A stretch of 64,000 bases of DNA. Origin: DASUAO01 sp035763745. GTDB taxonomy: Bacteria > Actinomycetota > Acidimicrobiia > IMCC26256 > PALSA-555. Shown here in pieces: positions 34,026 to 43,174 of the stretch. Below the pieces are notes generated by a model. That model did no database searches and was not told the DNA's origin. It saw only the letters and a list, made by a program, of their open reading frames with translations. The first letter of the stretch is position 1. Each line of letters opens with the position of its first letter. Both the position numbers and the translations under genes were made by a program. The stretch spans positions 62,001 through 126,000 of the forward strand of contig DASUAO010000021.1 in the NCBI GenBank assembly GCA_035763745.1, read 5' to 3'.

Positions 34026-35228
34026 ATGGGCATGATCGAACATACGTTCGCATTGGAGCGGGTCGTGGAAGCGGTCCGCCAGACCGTGAAGGCACTGGAG
34101 CCCGCGCGTCTCGCCGGGTCCGACGCGGCTCGGCTCACCCAGGTCGCGGCCGAGGGGGAGCGGCTGCTCGCCACCGCCAAGGCGATGCTCGCCACCCGCG
34201 CCGAGGAGACCCACGCCTGGCGCGGGGGACGGTCGGCGAGCCCCGAGCAGTGGCTGGCCGAGGCATCCGGCTGCTCGGAGGGCCAGGCCCGGGAAGCGCT
34301 GACGACGGCGAAGCGGGTGGAGACGCTCCCCCGGACCCGCGACCGCCTCCTCGACGGGCGGCTCTCGATCGCCCAGGCCGCCCAGGTCGCCGCCGGCGCG
34401 GCAGTGGACCCGGCGGCCGAGTCCCGGCTGCTGAAGACCGCGTCACGCTCGGGCATGCGCGGCCTGCGCCGGGAGAAGGAGCGGATCGTCGCCGCGGCGA
34501 CCGACGCCGAGGCCGCGGCCCGTCGGGCGCACCGCGAGCGGCACCTGCGGGTGTGGACCGACGGGGTCGCGACCCGTGGGACGTTCTCCGGGCCCACGAG
34601 CGAGGTCGCCGACCTGCTCGAGGCGCTCGAACCGCTCGCGAAGCGCCGGTTCGAGGCGGCCCGGAAGACGGGGCACCACGAGTCGCACGACGCCTACCGG
34701 TTCGACGCGCTGGTCGACCTGGCTCGGGCCGACGGCCGGGCGACGCCGTCGCGTCCGAAGCACGTCGCGCGGGTCCGGGTCGACCTCCCGGCGCTGCTCC
34801 GCGGGCACGCCGAACCGGGCGAGACGTGCGAGATCCCCGGTGTCGGGCCCGTCCCGGTGGCCGACGCCCGCCAGGTGCTCTCGCACGGACTCCTCCAGCT
34901 CGTGATCACCGACGGTGTCGACGTCCAGACCGTGGTGAGCACCACCCGCCACGTGCCGGCCCCGCTGAAGATCGCGATCGCCGAGCGCGACCGCACCTGC
35001 AAGATCCGTGGGTGCGACCGCGACAACAACCTCCATCGTCATCACACCGAGGAGTTCGCCCGATCGGGGCGCACCACGTACACCGAGCTGGGCAATCTCT
35101 GCACCCGCCATCACCATCTCGTCCACGACGACGGCTACGAGATCATCGTCCACGACGACGGCACCTGGGACCTCCGGGCTCCCGACCGCGGCGAGGGCCG
35201 AGCGCCGCCGGAACGGGCGGCGGCCTGA
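34026..35228 (+). CDS. DUF222-HNH endonuclease-like protein
   Basis: A 400-aa protein of the multi-copy actinobacterial 13E12/DUF222 type. The N-terminal helical DUF222 region covers about 10-290. The C-terminal HNH domain (about 315-385) has RTCKIRGCDRDNNLHRHH and the finger LGNLCTRHHHLVHDDGYEI. These proteins are often repeated in genomes and thought to be mobile or selfish; direct evidence of activity is sparse. ATG 34026 lies in CCCCATGGGC without a clear ribosome-binding site. Confidence 0.9.
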   Translation: MGMIEHTFALERVVEAVRQTVKALEPARLAGSDAARLTQVAAEGERLLATAKAMLATRAEETHAWRGGRSASPEQWLAEASGCSEGQAREALTTAKRVETLPRTRDRLLDGRLSIAQAAQVAAGAAVDPAAESRLLKTASRSGMRGLRREKERIVAAATDAEAAARRAHRERHLRVWTDGVATRGTFSGPTSEVADLLEALEPLAKRRFEAARKTGHHESHDAYRFDALVDLARADGRATPSRPKHVARVRVDLPALLRGHAEPGETCEIPGVGPVPVADARQVLSHGLLQLVITDGVDVQTVVSTTRHVPAPLKIAIAERDRTCKIRGCDRDNNLHRHHTEEFARSGRTTYTELGNLCTRHHHLVHDDGYEIIVHDDGTWDLRAPDRGEGRAPPERAAA

Positions 35229-35290
35229 CGCCCCCGGGCCCACGAGGCGACGACGACACACGCCGGGCTGTCGCGCCGACCGCGGACCGG

Positions 35291-35890
35291 TCAGCCCACG
35301 GATCCGTAGCGTCCGGTCTCGAGATCCTCGAGGATGTGCTCGAGCGTCGCCGGGCGCACGGCGAGCGAGCCCGTGAACGGCACCGAGATCGCGACGAGCA
35401 GGGCGAGGTCGAGTGCGATCGTGATCACGATCCCGCCGAGCGCGACTGCGTCGCGGTCGTGTGTGGTCGGCGAGCTGAAGGAATCGGACACCAGCCGGGG
35501 TCACTCGTGTTCGAGGACCGATCGCAGGTAGGACGCGAGGTCGGTGCGGATCGGGACTCCGTCGCAGTGCGGTGCCGCGCTCGCCCACGCGAGCCGGACG
35601 CACGCGTCGGCCTACATCCCCACGGTGTGCTCGGCGTCGCGGTGCTGGGTCCACTCCGACGCGATCACGAAGCCGGTGAGGAACGCGAACAGCACGCCCA
35701 CGGCCCCCATCATCGATCCGGCCACCCCGCTCAGGTCGGGCTGACGCTCGGGCGCCACGATCGCGTCGAGGACGAGGAACGCCGCCACCGTCCAGACGAT
35801 GAACCAGGCCAGCGAGATCGCGAACAGCGCCCACGAGGATCGACCGGCGAGCCAGCGGACGGCGCGGGCGACCGGCGCACGAACCGGCGC
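35291..35890 (-). pseudogene. Decayed DUF4239 membrane protein
   Basis: One minus-strand frame with two in-frame stops (TAG at 35614-35612 and TGA at 35503-35501) still reads as a DUF4239 protein: WALFAISLAWFIVWTVAAFLV and GSMMGAVGVLFAFLTGFVIAS at the front, then RTDLASYLRSVLEHE around the second stop, and at the end ALLVAISVPFTGSLAVRP before a normal stop. A normal protein is about 250 aa; here roughly 200 codons remain, so part of the central region is also missing. The 66-codon ORF at its 3' end (GTG 35491) is only the last helix and tail. Confidence 0.8.
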
Positions 35891-35950
35891 GTGCGGGAGG
35901 CGAGCTGCTGCTTCGACCGTGCACGAAACCTACCGGGCGCAGCCCGGACG

Positions 35951-36904
35951 CTACGGGGACGCGACCGTCGCCGCGATCCAGTCGGACGCTGCGGCCACCC
36001 GCGTGTAGACGCCCGGGCTGTCGGGGAGGCCACAGCCCCGGTCGCCCCACGCCACAATGCCGATCTGCACATACCCACCCAACGTCGGCACGAGCAGCGG
36101 CCCGCCGCTGTCACCGTCGCAGGCGTCGGTCCCGCCGCGCGCGACGTCGCCGGCGCACAGCTCGAACGCATCCGGGCCGACGGCTTCGGCGTCCATCAGG
36201 TTGCGACACGTGCGGGCGGGGACGAGCGGGACGTCGGCGGCGAGCAGCTGCTCCGACGCCTCGGCGTGGCGGACCACTCGGTTGCCCCCCGCCGTGCTGA
36301 CGCCCCAACCGACGACCCGAGCCGGACTGCCCGGGGTGAGCAGCGCGGTGTCGTCCGCTCCGGGGAGACCGACGAGCGGGGCGTCGGCGTCGCGCACGAG
36401 GTGCACGAGCGCGAGGTCGATGTCGTCGTCCGGATCGATGCGATCCGGGTGCACGACGACCCGGTCCACGGCGATGCGCTCACCGCCGCGACGGGAGAGG
36501 TCGTCGCGCCCGATGAGCGCCTCGATCCGGCTCACCTTGTCGGGCCTGCCGTCACGCGGGCGCGTGACGCAGTGCGCGGCGGTGAGCACCCAGTCGGGCG
36601 CGATGAGGGAGGCCCCGCAGAACTGCGACTCCGCCGCACCCCAACCGGGTTCCACCAGCGCCACGACGAACGGGTACTCGTCGGTCGACGCCGGCACACC
36701 CCCGACAACGGCTCCGGCGGGCCGGGTGGTTCCGACCGGGACGAGCGCGACCGTGAGGGCCGCGACCACCGACAGCGTGCGGGGCGAGCGCCGAGCGCGA
36801 GACGGGCGCTGAGCGGCAGAGAGGAGCGAGCGCCGAGCGGGAGACGGGGACGGAGCGGGAGACGGGGACGGAGCGGAAGACGGGGACGTAGGGATTCGAG
36901 TCAC
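35951..36904 (-). CDS. Secreted trypsin-like (S1) serine protease
   Basis: A 317-aa exported chymotrypsin-family protease. The catalytic triad is visible: His in WVLTAAHCV, Asp in DDDIDLALVHL and Ser in DACDGDSGGPLL. AVVGGVPASTDEYPFVV marks the mature N-terminus after propeptide cleavage. Start GTG 36904 gives a Ser-Pro rich N-terminus (PSSAPSPSPAPSPSP), encoded by 18-bp tandem repeats, before the signal helix TLSVVAALTVALVPVGTT. That long N-region may mean the true start is further in. Confidence 0.92.
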   Translation of the reverse strand: MTRIPTSPSSAPSPSPAPSPSPARRSLLSAAQRPSRARRSPRTLSVVAALTVALVPVGTTRPAGAVVGGVPASTDEYPFVVALVEPGWGAAESQFCGASLIAPDWVLTAAHCVTRPRDGRPDKVSRIEALIGRDDLSRRGGERIAVDRVVVHPDRIDPDDDIDLALVHLVRDADAPLVGLPGADDTALLTPGSPARVVGWGVSTAGGNRVVRHAEASEQLLAADVPLVPARTCRNLMDAEAVGPDAFELCAGDVARGGTDACDGDSGGPLLVPTLGGYVQIGIVAWGDRGCGLPDSPGVYTRVAAASDWIAATVASP

Positions 36905-36945
36905 GGCGGGATCGTGACCGATCCCGCGTGAAGCGAACGTGAAGG

Positions 36946-37341
36946 TCAGGGCTTCTTGCCCGAGCCTTCGGTCCGCCCATGGGTCCACGGCCAGGAGCCG
37001 TCGATCTCCACTTCGAGCGAGAAGCTGAGCATGATCCGGATCACCACGATGATCCCCAGCACCCCGACGCTCTCGAGGGTGGGATCCACGATGATCGTGC
37101 GCACGATGTCGGCGATGATCAGCACCTCGAGGCCGAGCAGGATCGCCCGGCCGAGGTTGCGGCGCAGCTCCTGGTATCCGTCGGACCCCGAGTCCATGCA
37201 GCGGCGGGCGTACAGCAGCACCGCGTAGAGCCCGCCGAGGATCATGATCAGCGAGCCCACGGCCTCGACGACCCGCACGACCTCCTCGACGGCGTCCTTG
37301 TAGCTCGACGAGGCGAGGCCGGTCGTGGTGAGGAAGGACAC
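36946..37341 (-). CDS. DUF1622 membrane protein
   Basis: A 131-aa protein with three TM helices. The family core RNLGRAILLGLEVLIIADIVRTIIVDPTLESVGVL and the ending RIMLSFSLEVEIDGSWPW are diagnostic. Start GTG 37341 lies 2 nt after the CaiB stop. Function unknown. Confidence 0.9.
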   Translation of the reverse strand: MSFLTTTGLASSSYKDAVEEVVRVVEAVGSLIMILGGLYAVLLYARRCMDSGSDGYQELRRNLGRAILLGLEVLIIADIVRTIIVDPTLESVGVLGIIVVIRIMLSFSLEVEIDGSWPWTHGRTEGSGKKP

Positions 37342-37343
37342 CG

Positions 37344-39842
37344 CTACCAGCCCCAGGGGTACCCGTCGTCGGGCCAGTAGACGACCCCGTCGGCGCGGAG
37401 TCGTTCCTGCTCGGCGCCGTTCACGCCGAGGTCCTCGAGGATCTCACGGCTGTGCTCGCCCATCCGGGGCGGGGGACCATGGATCAGTCCCGGGGTCTCC
37501 GAGAAGTGGACGAGCTCCCCGAACTGGCGCATGCGGCCCATGATCGGGTGGTCGTACTCGGCGACCATCCCCAGTCGCTCGAGGTCGGCGTCGTAGAGCC
37601 CGACCATGCCGTTCTGCACGTCGAGCGCGATCTCGTTGGGGACTCCCGCGTCGTCGAGCGTGTGGGACCACATCACCGCGGTCTTCGTGGTGAACGCCGC
37701 CTCGAGCTCGGGCTCCACGTCGGCGCGTGACCGTCCTACCGCGTCCACGCCGAGGGCGGCGCACATCGCGGCGAAGTGGTCGTCGCCGATCGCGGCCACG
37801 CAGACCCAGCCGTCGTTCGTCTCGTAGAGGCGGTACCCCGGGTCGAAGCCCTGTTGCCTCGCGTCGACCTTCGGTCGCGCCGCGGGCGTCCCGTCCGGGA
37901 GCAGCAGCGTGTCGGACGCGAAGACCGCGCCACCGTCCATGAGGCTGGTCCACAGCTCCTGACCTTCGCCCGTCCGCTCGCGGTGGACGAGCGCCTCCAG
38001 CACGCCGACGATCGAGAGCAGGGCGTTCGCGGCGTCGCACATTCCGTAGCGGTAGTAGAGGGGATCGTGGCCGTGGTTCACGGCGCCGAGCTCGTGCTCG
38101 ATGCCGGACGACGCCTGGTAGAGCGGGTCGAGCCCACCGAAGTGCGACAGCGGACCCTCGAGCCCGTAGGCGTACGTGTTGCAGTAGACGATGTCGTCGC
38201 GCACCGCCTTGCAGGCTGCGTAGTCGAGGTCGAGACGGCTCGCGGTGCCCTTCGTCATGTTGTGGTGCACGACGTCGGCCGTGCCGACCAGGCGCAACGC
38301 GAGCTCGTGACCCTCGGGCTTCTTCAGGTCGAGCGCCAGGTCGCGCTTGCCCCGCTGGCACCCGAAGAACGGGGTCGCGGCCATGCGCATGCCGTCGCCG
38401 GCGACCGGCTCGACCTTCACGACGTCCATGCCGAGGTCGCCGAGGATCATCGGGCCGAACGGACCGGCGAGGTACTGCCCGAAGTCGATCAGCCGGTACT
38501 TGCCGAGCGCGCGGTGCTCGGGCTCGCCGTCGGGGATCCGCAGCCGGGCGCGCACCCGGGGTCCGTCGGCCGGAGAGGACTTCGATGCGCCGGTCGACGT
38601 CGACGCCGGGCTGGATGTCGCCGTGCCGGTGACGGCACCGAGCGCGTCGGCGGCGATGCCGACCTCGCCCCACACCTCGGCGTCGTGCTCCCCGACCCCC
38701 GGCTGGGGGCCCTGGATCGCGCCCGGGGTCCCCAAGAGGTGGATGGGGACGCCGATCTGCGTGGTCGAGCCGAGGTCGGGGTCCTCGACGGTCGCGACCA
38801 TCTGGTTCGCCATGAGCTGGGGATGCGCGAACTGGTCCTCGGGCTCGACGATGACCTCGGCGATGTGCCCGGCCTCGACGAGCGCGGCGACGAGCTCGGC
38901 GCACTTCCACTGCTTGAACGCGCTGCCCCGGCGCTCGGTCATGCGTTGGTGCTGCTCGAGGGGGAGCAGCCCCTCGAGCTCTGCGGCGGGGATCGGCTCG
39001 GTGCCGAGGATCTCGTCGAGCGTCTTCGTGGGGGTCATGCCGCTCATGACGGACACGTGCACGAACTCCCGGTCCGCGCACTCGAAGATCATCCCCTGGT
39101 GCACGCCGGGCGGGTGGCTCTTGGCCATCATCGAGTAGACGGACGCGTCCGCGTGCTCGAGCGACTGCCAGATCTGGGTCGAGTACAGCCAGACGCCCTG
39201 GAGCAGCGAGGTCTGCACGTGCTGGCCCCGCCCCGTCGTCTCCCGCGCCAGCAGCCCGGACAGCACACCGCTCGCGGCGAGGAAGATCGCCCCCATGCTG
39301 GGGAGCGGCATCGGGAGGAAGATCGGGCCCGGTCGCCAGCCCGGTTGCTCCCACTGCGCGCCGGACGCGGCCTGCACCAGAGCGTCGTACCCGGGACGGT
39401 CGGCGTTGCGGTGCCCGGCGGGGTAGCCCGGGACCGAGCCGAGCAGGAGGCGGGGGTTGGCGGCGTGGAGCGCGTCCCACCCGACGCCGAGCCGATCGAG
39501 CACCCCGGGCCGGAACGACTCGACGACGACGTCGGCCGTCGCGGCGAGGTCGAGGAAGGCCATCCGGCCGGCCTCGGAGGCCAGGTCGCACCGCACCGAG
39601 CGCCGGGACCGGGTCCAGACCTTGTAGCCGTCGTAGCCCCGGAACGGGTCACCCGTGGGCGGCTCGACCTTGATCACGTCGGCGCCCTGCTCGGCCAGCA
39701 GCAGCACCGCGAGCGGCCCGGCCGACCCCCAGGTGAGGTCGAGGATCCTGATCCCGTCCAGCGCTCCTGGCACGTCTTCCCCTGGCACGTCTTCCCCTGG
39801 CACGTCTCGGCCTTGCTCGGTGATCACGCGGTGCGGGGGCAT
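37344..39842 (-). CDS. Double-domain CaiB/BaiF (class III) CoA-transferase
   Basis: An 832-aa protein with two tandem CaiB domains: about 28-395 (GIRILDLTWGSAGPLAVLLLAEQGADVIKVE) and about 445-825 (YRLIDFGQYLAGPFGPMILGDLGMDVVKVEP). The catalytic aspartate of family III transferases is expected after the VSGY/SSGYG-like motif: GYDALVQAASG in domain 1 and GGLDPLYQASSG in domain 2; both keep an Asp. Single-domain enzymes are dimers of about 400 aa, so this fusion packages the dimer in one chain. The N-terminus has 15-bp repeats encoding GEDVP. The CoA substrate is unknown. Confidence 0.9.
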   Translation of the reverse strand: MPPHRVITEQGRDVPGEDVPGEDVPGALDGIRILDLTWGSAGPLAVLLLAEQGADVIKVEPPTGDPFRGYDGYKVWTRSRRSVRCDLASEAGRMAFLDLAATADVVVESFRPGVLDRLGVGWDALHAANPRLLLGSVPGYPAGHRNADRPGYDALVQAASGAQWEQPGWRPGPIFLPMPLPSMGAIFLAASGVLSGLLARETTGRGQHVQTSLLQGVWLYSTQIWQSLEHADASVYSMMAKSHPPGVHQGMIFECADREFVHVSVMSGMTPTKTLDEILGTEPIPAAELEGLLPLEQHQRMTERRGSAFKQWKCAELVAALVEAGHIAEVIVEPEDQFAHPQLMANQMVATVEDPDLGSTTQIGVPIHLLGTPGAIQGPQPGVGEHDAEVWGEVGIAADALGAVTGTATSSPASTSTGASKSSPADGPRVRARLRIPDGEPEHRALGKYRLIDFGQYLAGPFGPMILGDLGMDVVKVEPVAGDGMRMAATPFFGCQRGKRDLALDLKKPEGHELALRLVGTADVVHHNMTKGTASRLDLDYAACKAVRDDIVYCNTYAYGLEGPLSHFGGLDPLYQASSGIEHELGAVNHGHDPLYYRYGMCDAANALLSIVGVLEALVHRERTGEGQELWTSLMDGGAVFASDTLLLPDGTPAARPKVDARQQGFDPGYRLYETNDGWVCVAAIGDDHFAAMCAALGVDAVGRSRADVEPELEAAFTTKTAVMWSHTLDDAGVPNEIALDVQNGMVGLYDADLERLGMVAEYDHPIMGRMRQFGELVHFSETPGLIHGPPPRMGEHSREILEDLGVNGAEQERLRADGVVYWPDDGYPWGW
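39771..39807. repeat. 15-bp tandem repeat at the 5' end of the CaiB gene
   Basis: CACGTCTTCCCCTGG occurs twice (39771-39785, 39786-39800) with a partial third copy, giving in-frame GEDVP repeats. It is a length-variable site that can shift the N-terminus without breaking the frame. Confidence 0.75.
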
Positions 39843-39856
39843 CCTCGCACGGACCT

Positions 39857-39879
39857 GGCAGCCGTGTCAGAGGGCTGCC
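39857..39879. other. Hairpin upstream of the CaiB gene
   Basis: GGCAGCC (39857-39863) and GGCTGCC (39873-39879), 7-bp stem, 9-nt loop, just upstream of the minus-strand CaiB start. From 39843 to 40047 nothing else is recognised. Confidence 0.3.
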
Positions 39880-40047
39880 GCTCCCGTCGTCCCCATGACG
39901 CGGATGCGATCAGTGCCGGGCTCCCGGCCACGGAGAACTCAGGCCTCGGCCGATTCAGGGCGATACGACGGGGATGGAACGACCCGCGGCGTCGCCGTCG
40001 CCCGACCCCCGCGCGTCCCGCGGGCCCGCGACGAGGACGCGACCTCC

Positions 40048-40146
40048 TGGTGGGCGCTGCACGACCTCGGATGCGAGAGCGCGCAGGGGTACTTCCTGAG
40101 CCACCCGCTGCGCTCCGGGGATCTCGTGCCCTGGGTCCGGGCATGG
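40048..40146 (+). pseudogene. Orphan C-terminal tail of an EAL-domain gene
   Basis: A plus frame reads WWALHDLGCESAQGYFLSHP and continues LRSGDLVPWVRAW. This is the last helix and strand of EAL phosphodiesterases; the intact neighbour ends MGCDAGQGYFLGRPVAGDALLRWLA in the same place. No start or rest of the domain precedes it within 200 bp. It is a remnant of a second cyclic-di-GMP gene. Confidence 0.8.
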
Positions 40147-40252
40147 GAGCCCCCGACCCGGTTTCGAGTCGGTTCCGCTGCGGATCGTCGGTTCCGCGAC
40201 CCGACCCGGTGCACCGGGCCCTCGGAACGGGGGTGCGGGCGGCCCTAGAAAT

Positions 40253-40276
40253 ACCACGGAGAGTGGTGTTACTCTC
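40253..40276 (+). promoter_or_regulatory. Leaderless promoter overlapped by a palindromic operator, GGDEF-EAL gene
   Basis: TACTCT (40270-40275) ends 6 nt before ATG 40282. It is contained in the inverted repeat GAGAGT-N6-ACTCTC (40259-40264 and 40271-40276). A second overlapping palindrome, ACCAC-N5-GTGGT (40253-40257, 40263-40267), sits just upstream. Such nested symmetry over a -10 box suggests a repressor site. Confidence 0.55.
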
Positions 40277-40281
40277 ACTCC

Positions 40282-42828
40282 ATGCGCGTCGGGGGTGATC
40301 GATGGGGCCTGGGGGCCGGGCCACGACTCGCCGCGGCCGCCGGCGCGCTCGCAGGCCTCGTGGCGATCCTGCTCGCCGGGGGCACGGTCCCGTGGTCCCG
40401 TGTGCCGGCGCCCGTGCACGTCGACCTCCTCTGGTTGACTGCCCTCTTCGCCATCACCGACCTCCTCGTGCTCTCGCTGCAGGACCGTTGGCAGATCTCG
40501 TCGGTCTCGCTCTCCCAGGTCCCGCTCGTGATCGGGCTGTACTTCGTGGCTCCGCCGGGGCTGCTCCTCGCCCGGGTCGTCGGAATCTGCTTCGCGCTCC
40601 TCGTGCACCGCCGCCTCCTGCGCGCGACGACACCGATCCGGGTCCTCGGCTCGCTCGCGGCCACGACCGTCGCGCTCGCGGTGTTCCGGGCCTTGCTCGG
40701 CGACTCCTCCGCCATCACGGCGTACGGTTGGCTCGCCGCCGGCGTTGCCGTCCTCGCCGCTGACGCGCTCTCAGCGGCCGTCCGCCGCTCCTGCGCGAGG
40801 ATCGATGACCGCCGGGCGCACGTCAGGTCGTGGTGGGCCGCCGGGATCGGTGTCGCGGCGTCAATGGCCGGCACCAGCCTCGCCCTGCTCGCCGTGGTCG
40901 TCGCGTGGCGGGACCCGGCTGCCGCGCTCCTGCTCGTCGTGATCGCCGTGGCCATCTTCTTCGCGTACCGCGCCTACGCCTCGCTCCGGCAGCGCTACCA
41001 GGGGCTGGCGGTCGTCGCGGACTTCACCGGTCAGGTCGCACGCACGCTCGAGGTCGACTCCGTCGTCGACGTCGTCCTACGCGAGGCCCGCGCCGCCACC
41101 GGCGCCGCGCGGGCCGAGGTCGTCCTGCTCGGTCGTCGGGCGGGCGAGGGGCTCCTGCGGGTCGCGAGCGACGACACCGGTGCCGAAGCGATCGCGGCGG
41201 CGAGCGTCGACCCGGCCGACCTCGTCTGGGCGCTCGCCGTTGCACGCGACTCCGCCTTCGTCCTCACGGCGGCGAACGACCGGTCCCGCCTCGGGGCCCA
41301 CCTCGCCGAGCGGGGGATCCACAGCGGAGTCGTCGCTCCGCTCCACGGCGACGACGGCATCTCCGGAATGCTCCTCGTCGCGAACCGTCCGAGGGGGGCG
41401 CGGCCCTTCGACGCCGACGACGTCGAGCTCCTCGAGGCGCTGGCCGCCCACGCGAGTGTGTCGCTCGAGAACGGTCGGCTGCTCGACGCCCTGCGCCGGG
41501 AAGCGGCCGAGAAGGAGCACCAGTCGCTCCACGACCCGCTCACCGGGCTCGCGAACCGCACCCAGTTCGTCACCGAGATCGACGACGCGCTGGATCGGAG
41601 GTCCGACGCCGCGATCATCGGCGTCCTGCTCCTCGATCTCGACGAGTTCAAGGCGATCAACGACACCTACGGCCATCACGATGGTGACGACGCGTTGCGG
41701 CAGGTCGCGGCTCGGCTGCGCAATGCGGTGCGTCCCGACGACGTGATCGCCCGCCTCGGCGGCGACGAGTTCGCGGTCCTGTTGCGCCAGGTCCCCGACG
41801 AGGACGCGGCGGTCGAACGGGCCTGGGCGATCCACGCCGCGATCTGCGCACCGATGAAGATCGACGCGGCGCAGGTCGTCGTCGGTGCGAGCATCGGGAT
41901 CGCACTCGCTCCCACGCACAGCTGCGACTCGACGGGGCTCCTCCGCCAGGCCGACGCCGCGATGTACCTCGCGAAGACCGAGCGCACCGGGTGCCAGGTG
42001 TTCGCCGACACCGACGCCGCGACGGCGCAGCTGTCGCGCCAGGTCCGGGCCGCGGTCGATGACGACCAGCTCGTCGTGCACTACCAGCCCAAGGCCGACC
42101 TCCTCACCGGCGCGGTCACCGGGGTCGAGGCGCTCGTGCGGTGGGCGCACCCCGAGCGGGGGATCATCGGGCCGGACGCGTTCCTTCCCGCGGCCGAGCA
42201 CGCCGGGATCACGTTCTCCATCACGATGCGGGTCCTCGAGGAGACGCTGTGCCAGCGTGGCCGTTGGTGCGACGCCGGATACCCGCTCGACGTCGCGGTG
42301 AACCTGACGGCACGCGACCTCGTCGACAGCCGGCTCCTCGCCGAGATCCCCCGACTGATCGAGGCGTGGGAGGTCCCGGTCGGCGCACTGACTCTCGAGA
42401 TCACGGAAGCCCAGGTCATGGGCGACGCGGCCCGGGTCGCCGAGGCGCTCGCGAGGATCAGCGGCCTCGGGGTCCGGTTCTCGATCGACGACTTCGGCAC
42501 CGGGTACTCGTCGGTCACGTCGCTCCAGCGGCTTCCGATCGACGAGATCAAGATCGACCGATCGTTCGTCTCCGGCATGGCGAACGACACGCGGGATGCG
42601 ATCGTCGTGCGCTCGACGACCGAGCTCGCCCGGAACCTCGGGCTCCGGGTCGTGGCCGAGGGAGTCGAGGATGCCGGCGCCTGGTCGGAGCTGGCGCGCA
42701 TGGGTTGCGATGCCGGGCAGGGCTACTTCCTCGGTCGTCCCGTCGCGGGCGACGCCCTCCTCCGGTGGCTGGCCGAGCACCCGTCGCCCCCGGCCCTCCC
42801 GATGGCGGGATCGCTGCCTCACGCGTAG
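40282..42828 (+). CDS. GGDEF-EAL cyclic-di-GMP protein with membrane and GAF domains
   Basis: An 848-aa protein. N-terminal membrane sensor of about eight helices (1-235), a GAF-like domain (about 250-405), GGDEF (about 415-575) and EAL (about 590-835). The diguanylate cyclase site is intact as RLGGDEFAVLL, with metal-binding DLDEFKAINDTYGHHDGD. The EAL motif is EALVRW, and DDFGTGYSSVTSL and EIKIDRSFV keep the catalytic phosphodiesterase residues, so both activities are possible. ATG 40282 is fixed by the adjoining promoter-like box. Confidence 0.95.
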   Translation: MRVGGDRWGLGAGPRLAAAAGALAGLVAILLAGGTVPWSRVPAPVHVDLLWLTALFAITDLLVLSLQDRWQISSVSLSQVPLVIGLYFVAPPGLLLARVVGICFALLVHRRLLRATTPIRVLGSLAATTVALAVFRALLGDSSAITAYGWLAAGVAVLAADALSAAVRRSCARIDDRRAHVRSWWAAGIGVAASMAGTSLALLAVVVAWRDPAAALLLVVIAVAIFFAYRAYASLRQRYQGLAVVADFTGQVARTLEVDSVVDVVLREARAATGAARAEVVLLGRRAGEGLLRVASDDTGAEAIAAASVDPADLVWALAVARDSAFVLTAANDRSRLGAHLAERGIHSGVVAPLHGDDGISGMLLVANRPRGARPFDADDVELLEALAAHASVSLENGRLLDALRREAAEKEHQSLHDPLTGLANRTQFVTEIDDALDRRSDAAIIGVLLLDLDEFKAINDTYGHHDGDDALRQVAARLRNAVRPDDVIARLGGDEFAVLLRQVPDEDAAVERAWAIHAAICAPMKIDAAQVVVGASIGIALAPTHSCDSTGLLRQADAAMYLAKTERTGCQVFADTDAATAQLSRQVRAAVDDDQLVVHYQPKADLLTGAVTGVEALVRWAHPERGIIGPDAFLPAAEHAGITFSITMRVLEETLCQRGRWCDAGYPLDVAVNLTARDLVDSRLLAEIPRLIEAWEVPVGALTLEITEAQVMGDAARVAEALARISGLGVRFSIDDFGTGYSSVTSLQRLPIDEIKIDRSFVSGMANDTRDAIVVRSTTELARNLGLRVVAEGVEDAGAWSELARMGCDAGQGYFLGRPVAGDALLRWLAEHPSPPALPMAGSLPHA

Positions 42829-42880
42829 GCCGCCCGGTGCCGTCGGGGGCGACACCACCGACGTGCACGTGGGGGACCGG

Positions 42881-43174
42881 ATGGGTCGACGCGAGCGATC
42901 GGGCTCGGTCGGGACGACGACACGGCCCGACCTGCAGACCCTCGGGTCGGACGCGCTCGCGGAGCGGTTCATGTTCTCGTTCGACCCCCAGCCCGGCCCA
43001 GTGCCGACCCCGGAACCGCCCGTGCGACGGCGTCGGCAGCTCGTGGCCGATCCGGTGTGGGCCGTCAGCGCGGTCGTACTGAGTCAGCCTTGCCCGATCG
43101 GGTCGGGGGCTCCAGACTGGGGCCGTGGGAGCAGGTTCGTGGGGGCCCGAGGGGACCTTCGACGAGCACGGTGA
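42881..43174 (+). CDS. Uncertain small ORF before the LysM gene
   Basis: A 97-aa ORF (ATG 42881) with RPDLQTLGSDALAERFMFSFDPQP near the start, then a basic stretch and a short hydrophobic segment. Its end overlaps the LysM gene by 50 nt in another frame. It is either a small gene or the leftover 5' part of one. No family recognised. Confidence 0.3.
   Translation: MGRRERSGSVGTTTRPDLQTLGSDALAERFMFSFDPQPGPVPTPEPPVRRRRQLVADPVWAVSAVVLSQPCPIGSGAPDWGRGSRFVGARGDLRRAR

Noticed and set aside
35501..35503. TGA in the DUF4239 frame as a second selenocysteine codon
   Set aside because: No hairpin follows, no redox motif surrounds it, and a TAG lies in the same frame.
32699..36931. 1410-aa plus-strand open frame
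   Set aside because: An Arg/Gly-rich antisense artefact of high GC running across the NlpC, HNH, pseudogene and protease genes; no domain.
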